NCBI GenBank assembly: GCA_950295325.1
Contig: OX485807.1
Location: forward strand, 28,121,666 to 28,185,665
Source of the DNA: Polytrichum commune
Taxonomy: Eukaryota; Streptophyta; Polytrichopsida; Polytrichales; Polytrichaceae
DNA length: 64,000 nt
Direction: 5' to 3'
Shown here piece by piece: positions 21,618 through 33,584 of the stretch. The position numbers and the translations under genes are program-made. The notes beneath the pieces are model-generated. The model searched no databases, had not been told where the DNA came from, and saw only the letters and a list, made by a program, of their open reading frames with translations. Position 1 is the stretch's first letter. Each line of letters starts with the position of its first letter.

Positions 21618-24600
21618 CTACAGCGGGTTCACATTTAATTGTCGAAGTTCACGGTACTGCTTGTGAAGATCAAGTCTTTGGAGGCGCTCTGCTTCTAGTG
21701 CCATCTCCAACTGCAAATCAGCACACCCCCAGAATAAGTACTTCAATTCACATAGCAGATTTAGGGAAATAACTTGGATTCCTTGGCTTCTGTAATCAAT
21801 AAAAGGCATGACAGTGTGTCAAGGAAAAAGCTTTCAATCTAGTGTATTGATCGTAACTCATTTGCACATCAATTATTCCTAGGCAAGCGGATGCTGTTTC
21901 CCTGCAACATGCTTCTTTACAACAGAAACAGCAATCAGTAATGTCCAGTTGTCTGTTTGTCCAGAACAATATGATGCACCCCACTTGTTTATTTCCAAGT
22001 GAATTTTACTTACCTTTGCTGTGCAGACACTCCATTCATCCAACTCAGCTCGCAACTCTTCATTTTTCTCTACATGCTGTGCATCCAACCAAACAAAATG
22101 AGGGATAATTCCAAATCAAAGCACCTATGTCAACAGCCAGATATGATTTCAATGTCAAAAATAACAAAACGTCATATGATGCTTGAGTGACAATGTACTA
22201 CCTGTTGCAGGACTCTGAAATCAATTGCAATCACATTACAAAAGTAAGAACTTGCCTGGTCATTGACAGAACGTACAGCCTGCAAGTCGGACTCTCTCTC
22301 ACCTATAAGTCCCCGTGCTACCCTAACCTCGTCTTGCAGAAAGTCTCTCTGAAATAACCAAACAGTCTATGAATGAGTACTAGTGACCAAACCGGCAAGT
22401 CTTATTTGCAAACATTTGGAAAACAACTTTCCATCATAATTAATTGGATCTCAAACTTTGCTATACCTCAGCAGCAATTGCTCGCAATTCTTGTTCTCTG
22501 GTATCTAAAAGATGCACCAGATCCACCTGTCCCAAGTTTCCATTCACAGAGCATTCTCCAGTTATTCCATCATCTAGAGATACTTTCATCATTCAAGATC
22601 ATCAACGCAACCTGCTAGAGAACACCAAATTTTGTAGCCATCATAATTTTCTTCAAATTACAGCATTAACAAAGTCCAGAAAAATAATGCAGTCACTCTT
22701 ACCAGGGGCGTTGTAATGTCTTGGGACTGCTCGTACCTAGTCAAACCTTTTTGAAGCCTCTGCAACTGCATCAAGGACCATAGAACAGGAATTAAAGTCT
22801 CACAACACAATAATGTAAGAGTCTGCTAAGGCGCAGTAGTTTACACATACTGTAAGTTTACACGTACCTCAAGATTCAACAAACTAATGCCAAAAATAAT
22901 TACAATCAATAAGTGCTATATAGCCCATAGTGACCTACAGTAATCAGGTCAAATTATCCCTTTTGAGTGATTGTTTGCACGAGGAGGCTATCCAAGCCGA
23001 CAACTGTTTTGTGATAATTACGAAAACTATTTCACCATTAGGATTAAACAAAGGGACAGGACATAGGAAGACTCCAAAAACAGTACAAATGTCCAGATTT
23101 GGCTCTGGAAATGTTGAAGTCAGAGGCCCTTCCTAAAGAGAGGCTAAATGGAGAAATGAAGCCATCAAGTAGAGGAGAGGCTACAAGGGATTATATACAC
23201 ATTGGTCCCCTTTACATGGCCTTAATGATTGTCACGAATTCATGCCCATATTACTGGAAAGTAATATACATAAACTGAAAGTGATGGGAAATCTGAAATT
23301 GATGCACATCCAGGCATGTAACACTCATGTGAATTAAAACCCTCCCATGCTAGCCCAGCATGTCAAAACAGATATTTCTAGACTATGTTCTTAGATAATA
23401 AAGAATAACCACCTCAATGCACAACACGTACCTCTCTATTGAGGTGGTGGAGGTTGTCTTGTTGATAATGGAGAAGAGCTGATTGTTGCTCCACCAATCC
23501 TCCACGATCGATGTACCTGCAGCCTTGCAGCAATTCTGATTAACACTTTTACAAACAATTAAGCTACATAAGTGGCACTGTAACCCTTTCAACTGCCTGA
23601 AACCATTCGCAGCCTGGCACTTCTGTGGTTTTAGAAGAAAATTCGACAATCCTCACAATCCTGAGTCATAATCTAAGATCCTCCTTGCCCACTGGTTTGA
23701 TTTGGAGATTTGCTAAGACACAAAATATACATATTTCCTCTTCTAGTTGAGAAGTTTCTTTAGAATAACTAAACTTTAGTGAGGTAGAAACAAATGACAA
23801 AGCTCACCTAATGCTTTTCAGTGACTCTGGAGGTTGTAGTGGAGAGTAAAGAGAATGCATAGCATCTGGTTGACAATGTGATAAATTGTGACGATGAACC
23901 TTCCCTGGATACAAGCAAAGAGCATTAAGCAATAAAATCCTCTACATTCTATTGTACTTCTCTCATTATCATCACAGCTCCTTAAATTTAAAATACATCT
24001 AAGCAGCTACATCTCTCACCTGTTCATTTTACTATGCAAGGCACACTGTCACTACTTGCATTAGTCAACATTCCTATTATGATCTTTGTTATCTTGAATT
24101 CTTAATACTTGTTGAATGACATGTCAAGTCATTGCACTGCACATGAGGACCTTAAAAAAAGAAACAGGCAGACATATTCCTCTTTGCCTATCAGGCCTCT
24201 TACAAGTTGCTTTGTAGATAAAGGCATTTTTTGAAGACTCCAGTTCGGATACATCTAGCCACATTTGTCACGAATTCAAATCAAAACGCTTTTTTCCATA
24301 TACTTACATATAAAGATTCCAATCAAGATGGCAGTCAATGCGATTTCCACCAGAATAAAAAGCCTGCATTGCACTCCCAGAATAGACACATTGGTTGACA
24401 ATATCAAAGGGTCGTTCCTCGATATGTTACACTTGGTAACCAAATCAAAAGGATAAACACAAAAATGAGGTATTTGGTATTTGAACAATGACTAGAGGCA
24501 AAGTAAGTAGTGTCGGTACAGATGTGAGCACTACCGCAGCAAAAGCAAGTGTGGAAGTTCTAACTCCCGCTGAAGGTCCCATGCCACTATAACTAGAATT

Positions 24601-26620
24601 GATGCTGTTCCTGAAAAGCCAACACCACAGAAAATCCCAGGCTGAAGTATAGCGTTGGAAGGTAGCAACAACACACAATATCAATTGGGAAGAAAATAAG
24701 AAGCATGTTCGCCCAACTGCTGGTTGTCAACATAAGGCAAAACGTCATCAAATTCTACATTATGCATTATTGTCTTCATGCATTCTGCATTTCAAGAATG
24801 GGTTCAAGAGGCAAAGGGATGGTACCATAAGCAACAACCTTATAAGGCTGGTACACAATCCACTCAAGGTCTGCACTAAACTGAAGAAAACCCTGGAAAC
24901 GCAAGCAAGAAAATTTTGAGAATAGCGAACCTTGGGTGACAGTGAAAATTGCAATAAGGATCATTGAGCTCAAATAATCCAGTGTTCAAGGGACATATGT
25001 GGTGAGCTGTTCAGCCAAAGTTGCACAAGTTGTGAAAGATGTCAATGACACTGTATTCTGTTATAAAAGTCCCAAAAATGCGTCCACCTTGGTACTTAAA
25101 GAGAAGGCAGTGGCCAAAATTTCCTTGAACTTAAATCAACTGCAATGAATCAGAGACAAAAAAGCTGGCATGTTTGAATAACTGATAATTTGTACCTGAT
25201 CACGCTCCTTCTTCAGTTGATTGCTAAGATGCCTTTGTAACAAACCTGCTCTTGTCAAGAATGAACATATACAACATTCAGACACATCCCCAAACTAACC
25301 TATGCATTCAAAACACAGTCACTAGCTGCAATCTACAACTGCTGGACACAATTGAATAAATTTCTCTATCATTTCCTATTCCTGACAATTGGGTAGTCTA
25401 AATTCTTGAGCCCAATGCCACTTGCTATAGAGAAAATGATGGACCTCATGTACATGCAATTTTACGAAAAACCTTGTACATAGGTAGTTAACTTTTCAAT
25501 GAATTTGTACAAAGATTTGTCAATTGCATAATGACATTAAGGGATATCCCAGCACAAAACCAACCTGTAATAGCAAGCATGATGAGATTACAAAGAGCAA
25601 ACACTGGTGCATGATTGATGGGTGTTAGCATGGGCAGCCACCCAGATATGATGACCAGAACCGCATAAGATCCCTGCACAACCAGCCATGCACACCTTTC
25701 TATGTCAAAATGCAATCCTTCGAAACCTGCAGTGGAAAGCTACCCTAAATCACTCATCCCAAATATACAGAGACAAGAGTTGGATAAGAGAGGAGCACTT
25801 TGTGTTCATACAAGATAGACACAGTAGAGAACGCTGCCAATCGTACTAGCTTTTTGCCGCCATCCAGATTGTGGAAGCTCTGGCACTACATCTGTGAACC
25901 TGCAAACCCACACACACAACAAATTATTTTGTGTGACTCACAAGTGGGAGATTTCCAGATTATATCAATGCAACAAACAAATCCAAATTAAGTGACCCTC
26001 AGATGGACTATGTACAGCAAGATTGTGAAGGTGAGCTCATTCCCTCCAGCTTGTTCAATAGCCCAAATCTTTCAAAAATTGCACAAACTGAAGGACTTTA
26101 GCAGACGAATCTGGATTCAGGGGTTAAGATAGTGGTAAAGATGACATAGAATTCAAATGTTTCTGGACTGTCACATATTGCTAACAGATGCCAATTGCTA
26201 ATACTCTATACAATCGACATGCTCTATACACTATACAATTGAGATGTCTCTGGACTGTCACATACATATATAGTCATATTACAGTGTTTTTCAAAATGCC
26301 AAAGTATCAAAAACCCTTGACACAAAAGTGTAAACCATGAAGCCTCAAGATGACTATACTCTTCTGGCTGCATAACTTTAACCCGCAGCACCAATCCGAA
26401 AGCTTCGCTTTGCGCAGGGCTATCACACATCTCCCTAATTGCTAACACTCTTGACAATCGAGGTGATCTTGTTAACAATAATAACGAAAGTAAGTTACCA
26501 CTCTACTCCCGACATCAAAAGGTTAAGAGGAAGTACTCACTGGTCGGGGTTAATCGGGACATCGGTCGAAGGTTGCCACGGATCTCGATTTGCCTGGACT
26601 GAACCCTGCCATCGTAACAT
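21618..26620 (-). CDS. FIP1-type protein: TMEM192-like membrane domain plus coiled coil
   Basis: Fourteen minus-strand exons join in frame to 359 residues: 26541-26620, 25812-25899, 25565-25673, 25196-25245, 24826-24892, 24535-24610, 24308-24363, 23808-23904, 23432-23516, 22703-22765, 22467-22526, 22256-22348, 22014-22076 and 21618-21710. Four hydrophobic segments lie at about residues 46-66, 72-92, 127-140 and 152-174. Then come a basic WKVHRHNLSHCQPD turn and a long coiled coil (about 208-350) with GGLVEQQSALLHYQQDNLHH, LQRLQKGLTRYE, HLLDTREQELRAIAAE and LEMALEAERLQRLDL. Order and length match the plant family of Arabidopsis FRIGIDA INTERACTING PROTEIN 1, from memory. The membrane part and the turn after it resemble animal TMEM192, a lysosomal protein. 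The biochemical role is unknown. The intron after exon 12 uses a GC donor (CAG|GCAAGT). The exact 5' end of exon 3 is the least certain join. Confidence 0.83.
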
Positions 26621-27184
26621 CCCGACTCTTCTCCCTTACGTCCGTCTTGGGAATTCCTGGTCCTCTCCTCCCGAGCCAGCTCTCGTCTCAAATTTTGTAT
26701 CAAAAACCTCTGCCTACTCTGTTCAAGAATTTGTTAACTACCAAACCATGCACATCGCGAGGATGCTGCTCCAAAACTTGAAAAGACGAATTCCAAGCTC
26801 AAACCCCGTCGATTACTACGTTATTAGATCACCTAGTAAGAGAGAACCATCTGTCCGTCGATTGTGGCCTTCGTGCCGCATTCGCATCCAAAAGAAAGCA
26901 AAGCAGTTCCCCGTGCTCCGAAAAGTGGACAGAAGAAATCAAATTACATTAAAGGAGGTTTAACTGGTTCCAAAAAGAACATCGGGTCGTGCGACATTTT
27001 GAAGATAGATGACATTGGGACATCTGCCATTCTCCGCGATCCATGTGGCGAAATCCGCACACAACAACAGAGGTGGCGTGCATTCGACTCTGCATTTCAG
27101 AAAGGGACACTGAGGAGTGACGGTTTAGACAAACTCCGACTTCGCCATGGCCAGCGAAACTCTGCATCTTCCGCGTCACGGATG
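26621..27184. other. Upstream region of the FIP1-like gene
   Basis: Holds the presumed promoter and 5' UTR of the minus-strand FIP1-like gene. Open frames of 129 and 174 codons on the plus strand (26864-27253, 26439-26963) show no family motif and partly lie antisense to the first exon. Confidence 0.4.
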
Positions 27185-27900
27185 ACTAGAGTTTCGATGA
27201 CCGTGTTCTCATCCACCTGTTATCGTTCATCTTGGGATGTCCAACCACAGTGATTATGGAAAATAGTGTGGGCAGATGTATAGAGTTCCGATGACTGTGT
27301 TCTCATCCACCTGTTATCGTTCATCTTGGGATGTCCAACCACAGTGATTCTGGAAAATAATGTGGGCAGATGTATAGAGTTCCAATGACTGTATTCTCAT
27401 CCACTTGTTATCGTTCATCTTGGGATGTCCAACCACAGTGATTCTGGAAAATAGTGTGGGCAGATGTACAGTGTTTCGATGACCGTGTTCTCATCCACCT
27501 ATTATCGTTCATCTTGGGATGTCCAACCACAGTGATAGTGGAAAATAGTGTGGGCAGATGTATAATGTGACATTTATACACCAGTCACACAAGAGGGATT
27601 ACCAATCAAAGTGAAGACATTCTCATCCACGTATTATCATTCATATGTGGAAGTCCAACTGCATTGACTTTGATAATTAGTATGGGCAAATGTATACTGT
27701 GACTTTTACACCACTCACACAAGAGGGCTTGCCAACTCAAAATGATGACGTTCTCGGCCACATATTATCATTTGTATTTGGCAGTTCAACAACGTTTATC
27801 ATGATAAATAATGTGAGCAGATGTATAGTACGTGTGACTTATACACCACTCATAGTCTCACATGGGAGAGTTTGTCGACTCAAAATGATGACCAAGACGT
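27185..27900. repeat. Tandem array with 94-bp and 131-bp unit variants
   Basis: TCTCATCCAC or close variants occur at 27207, 27301, 27395, 27489, 27621 and 27752. Spacings are 94, 94, 94, 132 and 131. All units share TTATCGTTCATCTTGGGATG-like and GTGTGGGCAGATGTATA-like text. The long units carry about 38 extra bases (TTTATACACCAGTCACACAA region) that the short ones lack. Short units are nearly identical; long ones are diverged. Confidence 0.9.
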
Positions 27901-28029
27901 AATTAATATTTGTCTCTTCTTGCTCTTGGTCAATGGTGACCATTTCGAGTTGGTCATCATCAAATGAGCTACTTCAAATATGACAATGACTTGTTAAATA
28001 AGATCATTGCAGCGTATGCTTTAGGCTTG

Positions 28030-29890
28030 TGGTTAAAAGCCCAATTTACTTAGAAAACTTTATTTTTTTAAATGACATGTGGTGGCATCATAATACAATT
28101 ATCATGCCTAAAGTAGATAGTCTTTCTGAAGATATACGTCTAGAGTGTCATGTGCTTTTTATAGTGGACATAATGGGTATTACAAAGTTAGAAACAAGAT
28201 TGTGGTGGCCAAGTTTGACGGACAATGTTAATAAAAAAAGTGAATAGTTGTGTTGAATGCCAACATAGTAAAACCTTTACTATGTAATTTGCAAGTTTAT
28301 TGTAATCCTTAGAAATACGAGAGAAGAAGTGGGAGTGTATTAATAGCCTTTGGTCTAACTCCCACCAAGCAAGGGCATGATGCAATATTGGTGTGCATGG
28401 ATGAATTGAGTGAGATAGCTCATTTATAGTTGTAATCACCACGTGTTTTGCATAAGAATCGTCAAGGTTATTCATAGATAATGTGTAAAAACACCATGGT
28501 ATGTTTGGAAAACTCATCAGTGATCAAGATACTCAATTTACTAGGAGATTTTGGTTGCCTTGTATCACATATTGGATACTAGACAAGTTATGTCTACTAC
28601 TAATTTCATCCCCAAATACATGGCCATACAGGGGGGGGGGGTAACATGGGGTCTCAATATACAACCATACATATACACAATTTTTTTGGGCTTCACCAAG
28701 TTCATAAATCATATTTTATATATTTAAGTGTTTGAAAATTTATTATATCCATTGTCTTATGTTAAGGAGAAATAAAAACACACTCATACTAGACATTGAT
28801 GATATACCAAACATTGATGATCGACATACAATATAAGCATTTGCATCAAGGGCACCCAAGTTGCATATTTGAATTTAAATCTTTAATAACATCAAATTAT
28901 TTATTTAAAGAATAAGTTGAGTTTAGATAGGGTCATTTTGACATGATTAGAGCTAAAATTGAAAGTGTGTAGCTCAAATAGATAACCTTCTTTTTATGCT
29001 TTGAGAGACCTAGTATGGGCCTCTTAGACACTTAGGGGTTTGTAGATATGATAAGGCATTTTGTGAGTCCAACTCAAGATGATTAAGATATGTACATATC
29101 CTTAGTTGAGTTTGTTTATTATAATGTTTGGCAATAATCAATCGGAACTACTTGTTCATTTTGAATTTTGGTCAACATCCCTTGACACCATTGAATTGTG
29201 AGATCAACAAGTGTCATGACTCTTCTACAAAGGACTTTACACAATCAATGACTAGTATTTTGTGAGAAGCAAAGAAGCATCTACCAGTAGCACATAATAG
29301 ACAAAATTCTTATGTTGATACAAAGAACATAACTCACTTTTGACGTTGGAACTCAATTACTATTAAGTACATCTAACATTACAGTTAAAGTTTTTGGGAG
29401 CAAAGAAGTTGTTCCATAGGTATAGACTCCGGTCTTTCTAGGAACATCAAGAGGGTGGGCAATGTGGCTTACAAACTAGAGTTGCCATAGACCTTGAAGA
29501 TACATCCTGTAATTCATGTTTCATTTCTAAAGCCATATAGGGCTTATGCCCACTTTTGGCAAAGTACAAGCCCCACTACCAAAAATCCTTGAAGTTCAAA
29601 ATGATGAAATGTCGTTTGAAGTTGAATGAGTTCTAGCACATGAGACAAGGGGTAGTTGAACAAGGCCTCGACAATGTTAATCTCATTGAGTGGCTTGGAT
29701 ATGGCCTTGAACACAACTATTGGGGCCAAGAAAGAATTAGAGTTTAGAAGTGTTCAAAGAATATTAAGACACCATGGTGCGCTCACAAGAGCATCTACCT
29801 TCACTTCAAATTTCTTAATAGCCTTGTTAACTGTACAAACTAAGAAAATACATTTCCCTTACATATATCATGTATGATAATGCCTCGAAT
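28030..29890 (+). pseudogene. Decayed Ty3/gypsy chromovirus pol (integrase to chromodomain)
   Basis: Plus-strand fragments appear in the order of a chromovirus pol 3' end. An integrase zinc-binding-like region has LECH and RLWWPSLTDNV (28080-28250). Integrase-core phrases LPPSKAWHDAIL and KLISDQDTQFTRRFW follow (28355-28560). A C-terminal domain with GNVAYKLELP, then LKIHPVIHVSFLKPY, is at 29458-29540. Finally there is a chromodomain-like stretch with EVQNDEMSFEVE and IEWLGYGLEHNYW (29580-29740). Stops and frameshifts are frequent, and 28600-29380 is unrecognisable. No LTR borders were found. Confidence 0.75.
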
Positions 29891-31750
29891 AATACTCCTT
29901 CTTACACTCACGTTAGTGCATATGTGGTATGAAGAGTCCACCCCCCAGGTGCACTAGAACTAAGATAACTAAGAAGGTTCTAAAAAATTCTAAAATCATA
30001 AGGGGAAATACTCCTACTTCAAGTTGTAAAAGTCCCTTCACTTATAAAAGTAACTAGGAATGGCGGGGAGGTATATAAGACCCTCTAGGGCTAAGAGAAC
30101 CTCACTTAATATCTCTCCAATATATATTTTGGGTTATAGTCTTGAGGAGTACCTTGTGGTTGGGTGTTTCATGCCAAGGACACCTAGAAGTTTGGCTAGG
30201 TTTGTCTAAAGCTCTAGGTGGACTTAGGGCCACTTCATACACGAGCCAAGAGCCGTGACTGTATATTGCGAGAGCCCAAAATAAAATGTCCAAAGACTGT
30301 CCCAAGACACCTCCAAAATCATGTAATGTGATCACGGACCCTCAAGTGTAGTGTGAAGTCATATGTGACCGGGCCCTCAACCAAAAGCTATTTCAACGAA
30401 TGTCTATTCATGCGGGTCCTCACACATGATAAAATAGAATAAATCAACAGTTATGAATGTTTGGAGTGCCATGATCTCCCAGTATTGTGTTAGGCCTGCC
30501 TTCAAGAGGTGGTTTTTGAAAATAATCAAAGTGACCATGAAACATGATCCATTTGATGCCATGTAGGAATCCATGTAGTTTACATCCATCTTGCATTCAC
30601 ATACTCTGTTAGTCCCTCAACCGTAGTATGAAGCGAACTTGGACCGGCTCCCCCTTTTCCACCAATGAGAGTGATTGAATTGTAATGGTCACGGGCACTC
30701 AGTCTCTTGTGTGAAGTGGCACTTAATAGATATTTCATTGGGTATTCATTACAATGTGGTTGATTGATGTTATGGTCCACTTTGGTGACAACCTTGTTGC
30801 CTTTACGAATCAAAAGCGTCTAATTAACCCAAACCCACCCCCTTCCCATTCCCGATATTCCCTCACATTAGGATTTGCAAACAATGATGTCCAATAACTT
30901 TATAGTGACGCTACTATGCCATGTCACTTGTCTTTTTGTCACATGAGGTCTCCATACGCAAAATCAAAGCAAACTAAAATAGTATTGATAAGCTTAGGTC
31001 ATTGAGGCCGCAAACTCTATTGCTCTTCTTCTCATCAACAAGCAACTACTAGTGTTCTTCCTTTTCGAAAACCGATACGTGACACCTTGTATATCTTCTT
31101 ATCATATGGCAAGGACCTTAGAATTCACGCACAATTTAGCCATAATTTAAGGTAGGTGTTGGACACGCCTCCAGCCAATGAGAATGCTGGGTTGTGGATT
31201 GCGGTTTGGAATCTAAGTAGTCCATGTGTAAAGGCTCTTGATTCTTATCCTAGTTATGGGAAAGAAGGTTCACAATTCTCTTGCAAGCAACGGTGACACG
31301 GTGTTGAGCGATCGGCCCCTCAAACTTGGAGCTCTTTTGAGAACGAACGAAAGGGACAAGAGTGGGAGATAATAGCCTTTAGGACAGGTGAGGACAAGGC
31401 GGATTGATCGTGGCCCTAGGATCAGCGGCTGAGATTCAACCTCAGGTGCCTAACACCCAAAACTCATGTTTCCGATGCCCCATCGCTAGGGTTCCCGTTT
31501 CCCCAAACCCTAGCAAAGAGCTCGGCAATTCCGTTGCAACAAGCGTGGGATCGAGACGTCGACTCACATCGATTCGGTAGGGCTACAGTATGTGAATAGA
31601 AATTGAGAGGAGAAAAGAGAGCATACGATCGAAACTGACCGGAGTCGAGGTATCGAGGAAGTCGATCGAGGATTTTGTAGGAATTGGAGCAGGTTATTCG
31701 CAATTGGGTTGCAAGAGGGGTGGTGTGAGCAGGAATTGGGGGAGACAACG
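29891..31750. other. Gene-free stretch before the PP2-A10-like gene
   Basis: 29900-30850 may hold the decayed 3' LTR of the chromovirus, but no LTR pair was found. 31300-31750 is GC-richer and probably holds promoter and 5' UTR of the next gene. No other coding signal. Confidence 0.4.
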
Positions 31751-31757
31751 GCAAGCT

Positions 31758-31869
31758 ATGGACGCGGCAAACGAGATTTGAAGCGTGTGTCGAGTGATGG
31801 ATTGCGAAGGAAGGAGTTAAGGGTTTTGATGTTGTGAGTTAGAATACTGAGTGAAATTGTACCATGTAG
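31758..31869 (+). promoter_or_regulatory. Cluster of tiny upstream ORFs
   Basis: If transcription starts upstream of 31750, the leader holds four minimal ORFs before the main ATG at 31884: starts at 31758 (8 codons with stop), 31797 (8), 31829 (3, overlapping TGA) and 31864 (ATG TAG, a start immediately followed by a stop, 14 bases before the main start). AUG-stop elements stall ribosomes in some plant leaders. The transcription start is not known from sequence. Confidence 0.4.
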
Positions 31870-31883
31870 CTGAGAGGACAATA

Positions 31884-33584
31884 ATGTTTCACATTACTAG
31901 GCGTAGGAGGAACGTCCTTCTAGCGTGCACAGCTGTAGCGGTGGGAGGATATGCTTCCTACCGTATCTACAACTCACGGAAACGACTTCGAGTTTTTCTA
32001 CTTCTCCAGTCGTTCAGTAGTCTCCTCGACGCTCTCTCACAGGGGAGCGATTCTGTAGCGGTTGTTGTGAGCGATCTCCGTGCTTTTCTCAGCTCTGATG
32101 GTGACGAGGTGCCCCGGAGCTTGAAGCAGCTGTTGAAGCTGGGAGGCTCTCACGAAGTGCAAGAGAGTGTGACGGCTCTGTCGGCTGCCATCAGTCGTGG
32201 TGTTTTAACAACACTTCTTAACGGGGGTTCTGTGGCCTTGAGCCTGAAACATCACGAGAGTGATAATGTACCAGGAAGCAGCAGTCCACCGTCTGGTGTG
32301 GAAACCAAGGATGTCATCAGATGGGGTGGCGGAGAGAACATTGCATCAATTGATGACAGGGCTTTATCCCCAGATGAGGAAACGCTGGCTGAAGATAATT
32401 GGAGGGATTGTCATGAGGTATGGGATGAGAATGTGATGAGGACGACCTCATCAGCATCAGCATGTGATGATTTGGTGGAGGGCGCTAAATCCCAGGTCAA
32501 TTCATCTGTGGTGAAAGGGGCGAAAGAAGCTCTGCAAGAAGGTCTGGGTCTCGGAGAGAGCTTTGGTTACAGCGGCAGGAGCGAAGAAGGGAGGGGGGCG
32601 ATCTCTTCTGGCAGTAGTAATAGAGATAAGTATGTGGATAAGTTAATTGAGAAACTGTTTTCCGAATCTGGCAAGGGGTTCGTATCAGCGGTTGTGGGGA
32701 GTGCTTCCCGCAGCTTCGTAGTCTCTTTTCTTGAGCATGTAAACATGCCCAATACCGCCTCTTCAAGTGTGGGGGGCAAGGGAGACACGACTGGCGCTGT
32801 TCTGAAAGGTGTAGCTGAATTTGCAAGTAGTGGGGAGGGCAGAGCTCTTTTGCTTGATTGTATTCAGACGTTTGTGGGAACTGCTGTTTCGGTGTACGTG
32901 GAAAGAACAAAGGATATCAATGCCTTTGACGAGCTTGTGGCAGGACTAGTTAAATCAGAGTACAGGGAGCCCATTACCGACCTGTTGACTACTGTTTGTC
33001 AAGCTACTGCCAGTAGTTTTGTGCGTGCTTCACATGAGGTGCTAACAGTAGACCCAAGTAGCACATCAAGATCAACATCAACTCTCAATCCACTTATCCC
33101 CTCTTTGAACCCTGGTGGTAGTTCTTCCAGTGGTTATGGTAATGCAGTCGCCTCCTATCATGATGTAGGTGAACAAGAGGATGTTCGGTCAAACGGACGG
33201 CAAGGAAATTCAGGTGGTTTTAAGAAAGAGGAAATAGTCCAACTGGATTTAATTCAGGGTCTGTCAAAAGCTCTTGCTGTCCCCAGCAACCGGAAGCTGA
33301 TTCTGGACATTGCTGCAACCATGACAACCCTAGGTGTCCGTTCTGCAATTGATGTTTCTCTGGGAAAATTGTCTACTGCTTTGAGGGGGGGAAAGGGCAA
33401 GGAACATGCCGTGAAGGCTCTTGAACATGAGACTCCCAAACAGACAGTTGTTGGTGAGAAGTTGCAGATGGTTGGAGATATGACGAAATCGGCAATTGAC
33501 AAGTCAATGGTTCTCATGACCATGTGTATTGCAGTTTGTTTCCATTCTGTTACTGATGGGGTGAGAATGATCCAGCCCTTCTAA
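31884..33584 (+). CDS. PHLOEM PROTEIN 2-LIKE A10-type membrane-anchored protein
   Basis: A single open frame of 566 residues from the ATG at 31884; the frame is open upstream to 31851 but with no ATG. The N-terminus is basic (ITRRRRN), followed by one hydrophobic segment (about residues 12-30, VLLACTAVAVGGYASYRIY), then VFLLLQSFSSLLDALSQGSD and EVPRSLKQLLKLGGSHEV. That start is characteristic of the plant proteins named PHLOEM PROTEIN 2-LIKE A10. A conserved middle block (KGFVSAVVGSASRSFVVSFL, then GVAEFASSGEGRALLLDCIQ) and a C-terminal block (ALAVPSNRKLILDIAATMTT) alternate with Ser/Gly-rich linkers. The C-terminus has another hydrophobic stretch (SMVLMTMCIAVCFHS). Despite the name, I see no PP2 lectin domain. 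The biochemical function is unknown; a membrane-anchored role is inferred. The gene is intronless over its coding part. Confidence 0.85.
   Translation: MFHITRRRRNVLLACTAVAVGGYASYRIYNSRKRLRVFLLLQSFSSLLDALSQGSDSVAVVVSDLRAFLSSDGDEVPRSLKQLLKLGGSHEVQESVTALSAAISRGVLTTLLNGGSVALSLKHHESDNVPGSSSPPSGVETKDVIRWGGGENIASIDDRALSPDEETLAEDNWRDCHEVWDENVMRTTSSASACDDLVEGAKSQVNSSVVKGAKEALQEGLGLGESFGYSGRSEEGRGAISSGSSNRDKYVDKLIEKLFSESGKGFVSAVVGSASRSFVVSFLEHVNMPNTASSSVGGKGDTTGAVLKGVAEFASSGEGRALLLDCIQTFVGTAVSVYVERTKDINAFDELVAGLVKSEYREPITDLLTTVCQATASSFVRASHEVLTVDPSSTSRSTSTLNPLIPSLNPGGSSSSGYGNAVASYHDVGEQEDVRSNGRQGNSGGFKKEEIVQLDLIQGLSKALAVPSNRKLILDIAATMTTLGVRSAIDVSLGKLSTALRGGKGKEHAVKALEHETPKQTVVGEKLQMVGDMTKSAIDKSMVLMTMCIAVCFHSVTDGVRMIQPF

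Noticed and set aside
26439-26963. 174-codon plus-strand ORF
   Set aside because: Partly antisense to FIP1 exon 1, with no domain or start context.
31851-31883. Upstream extension of the PP2-A10-like frame
   Set aside because: It starts with GTG; the first ATG in frame is 31884, and family proteins start near the basic RRRR motif.
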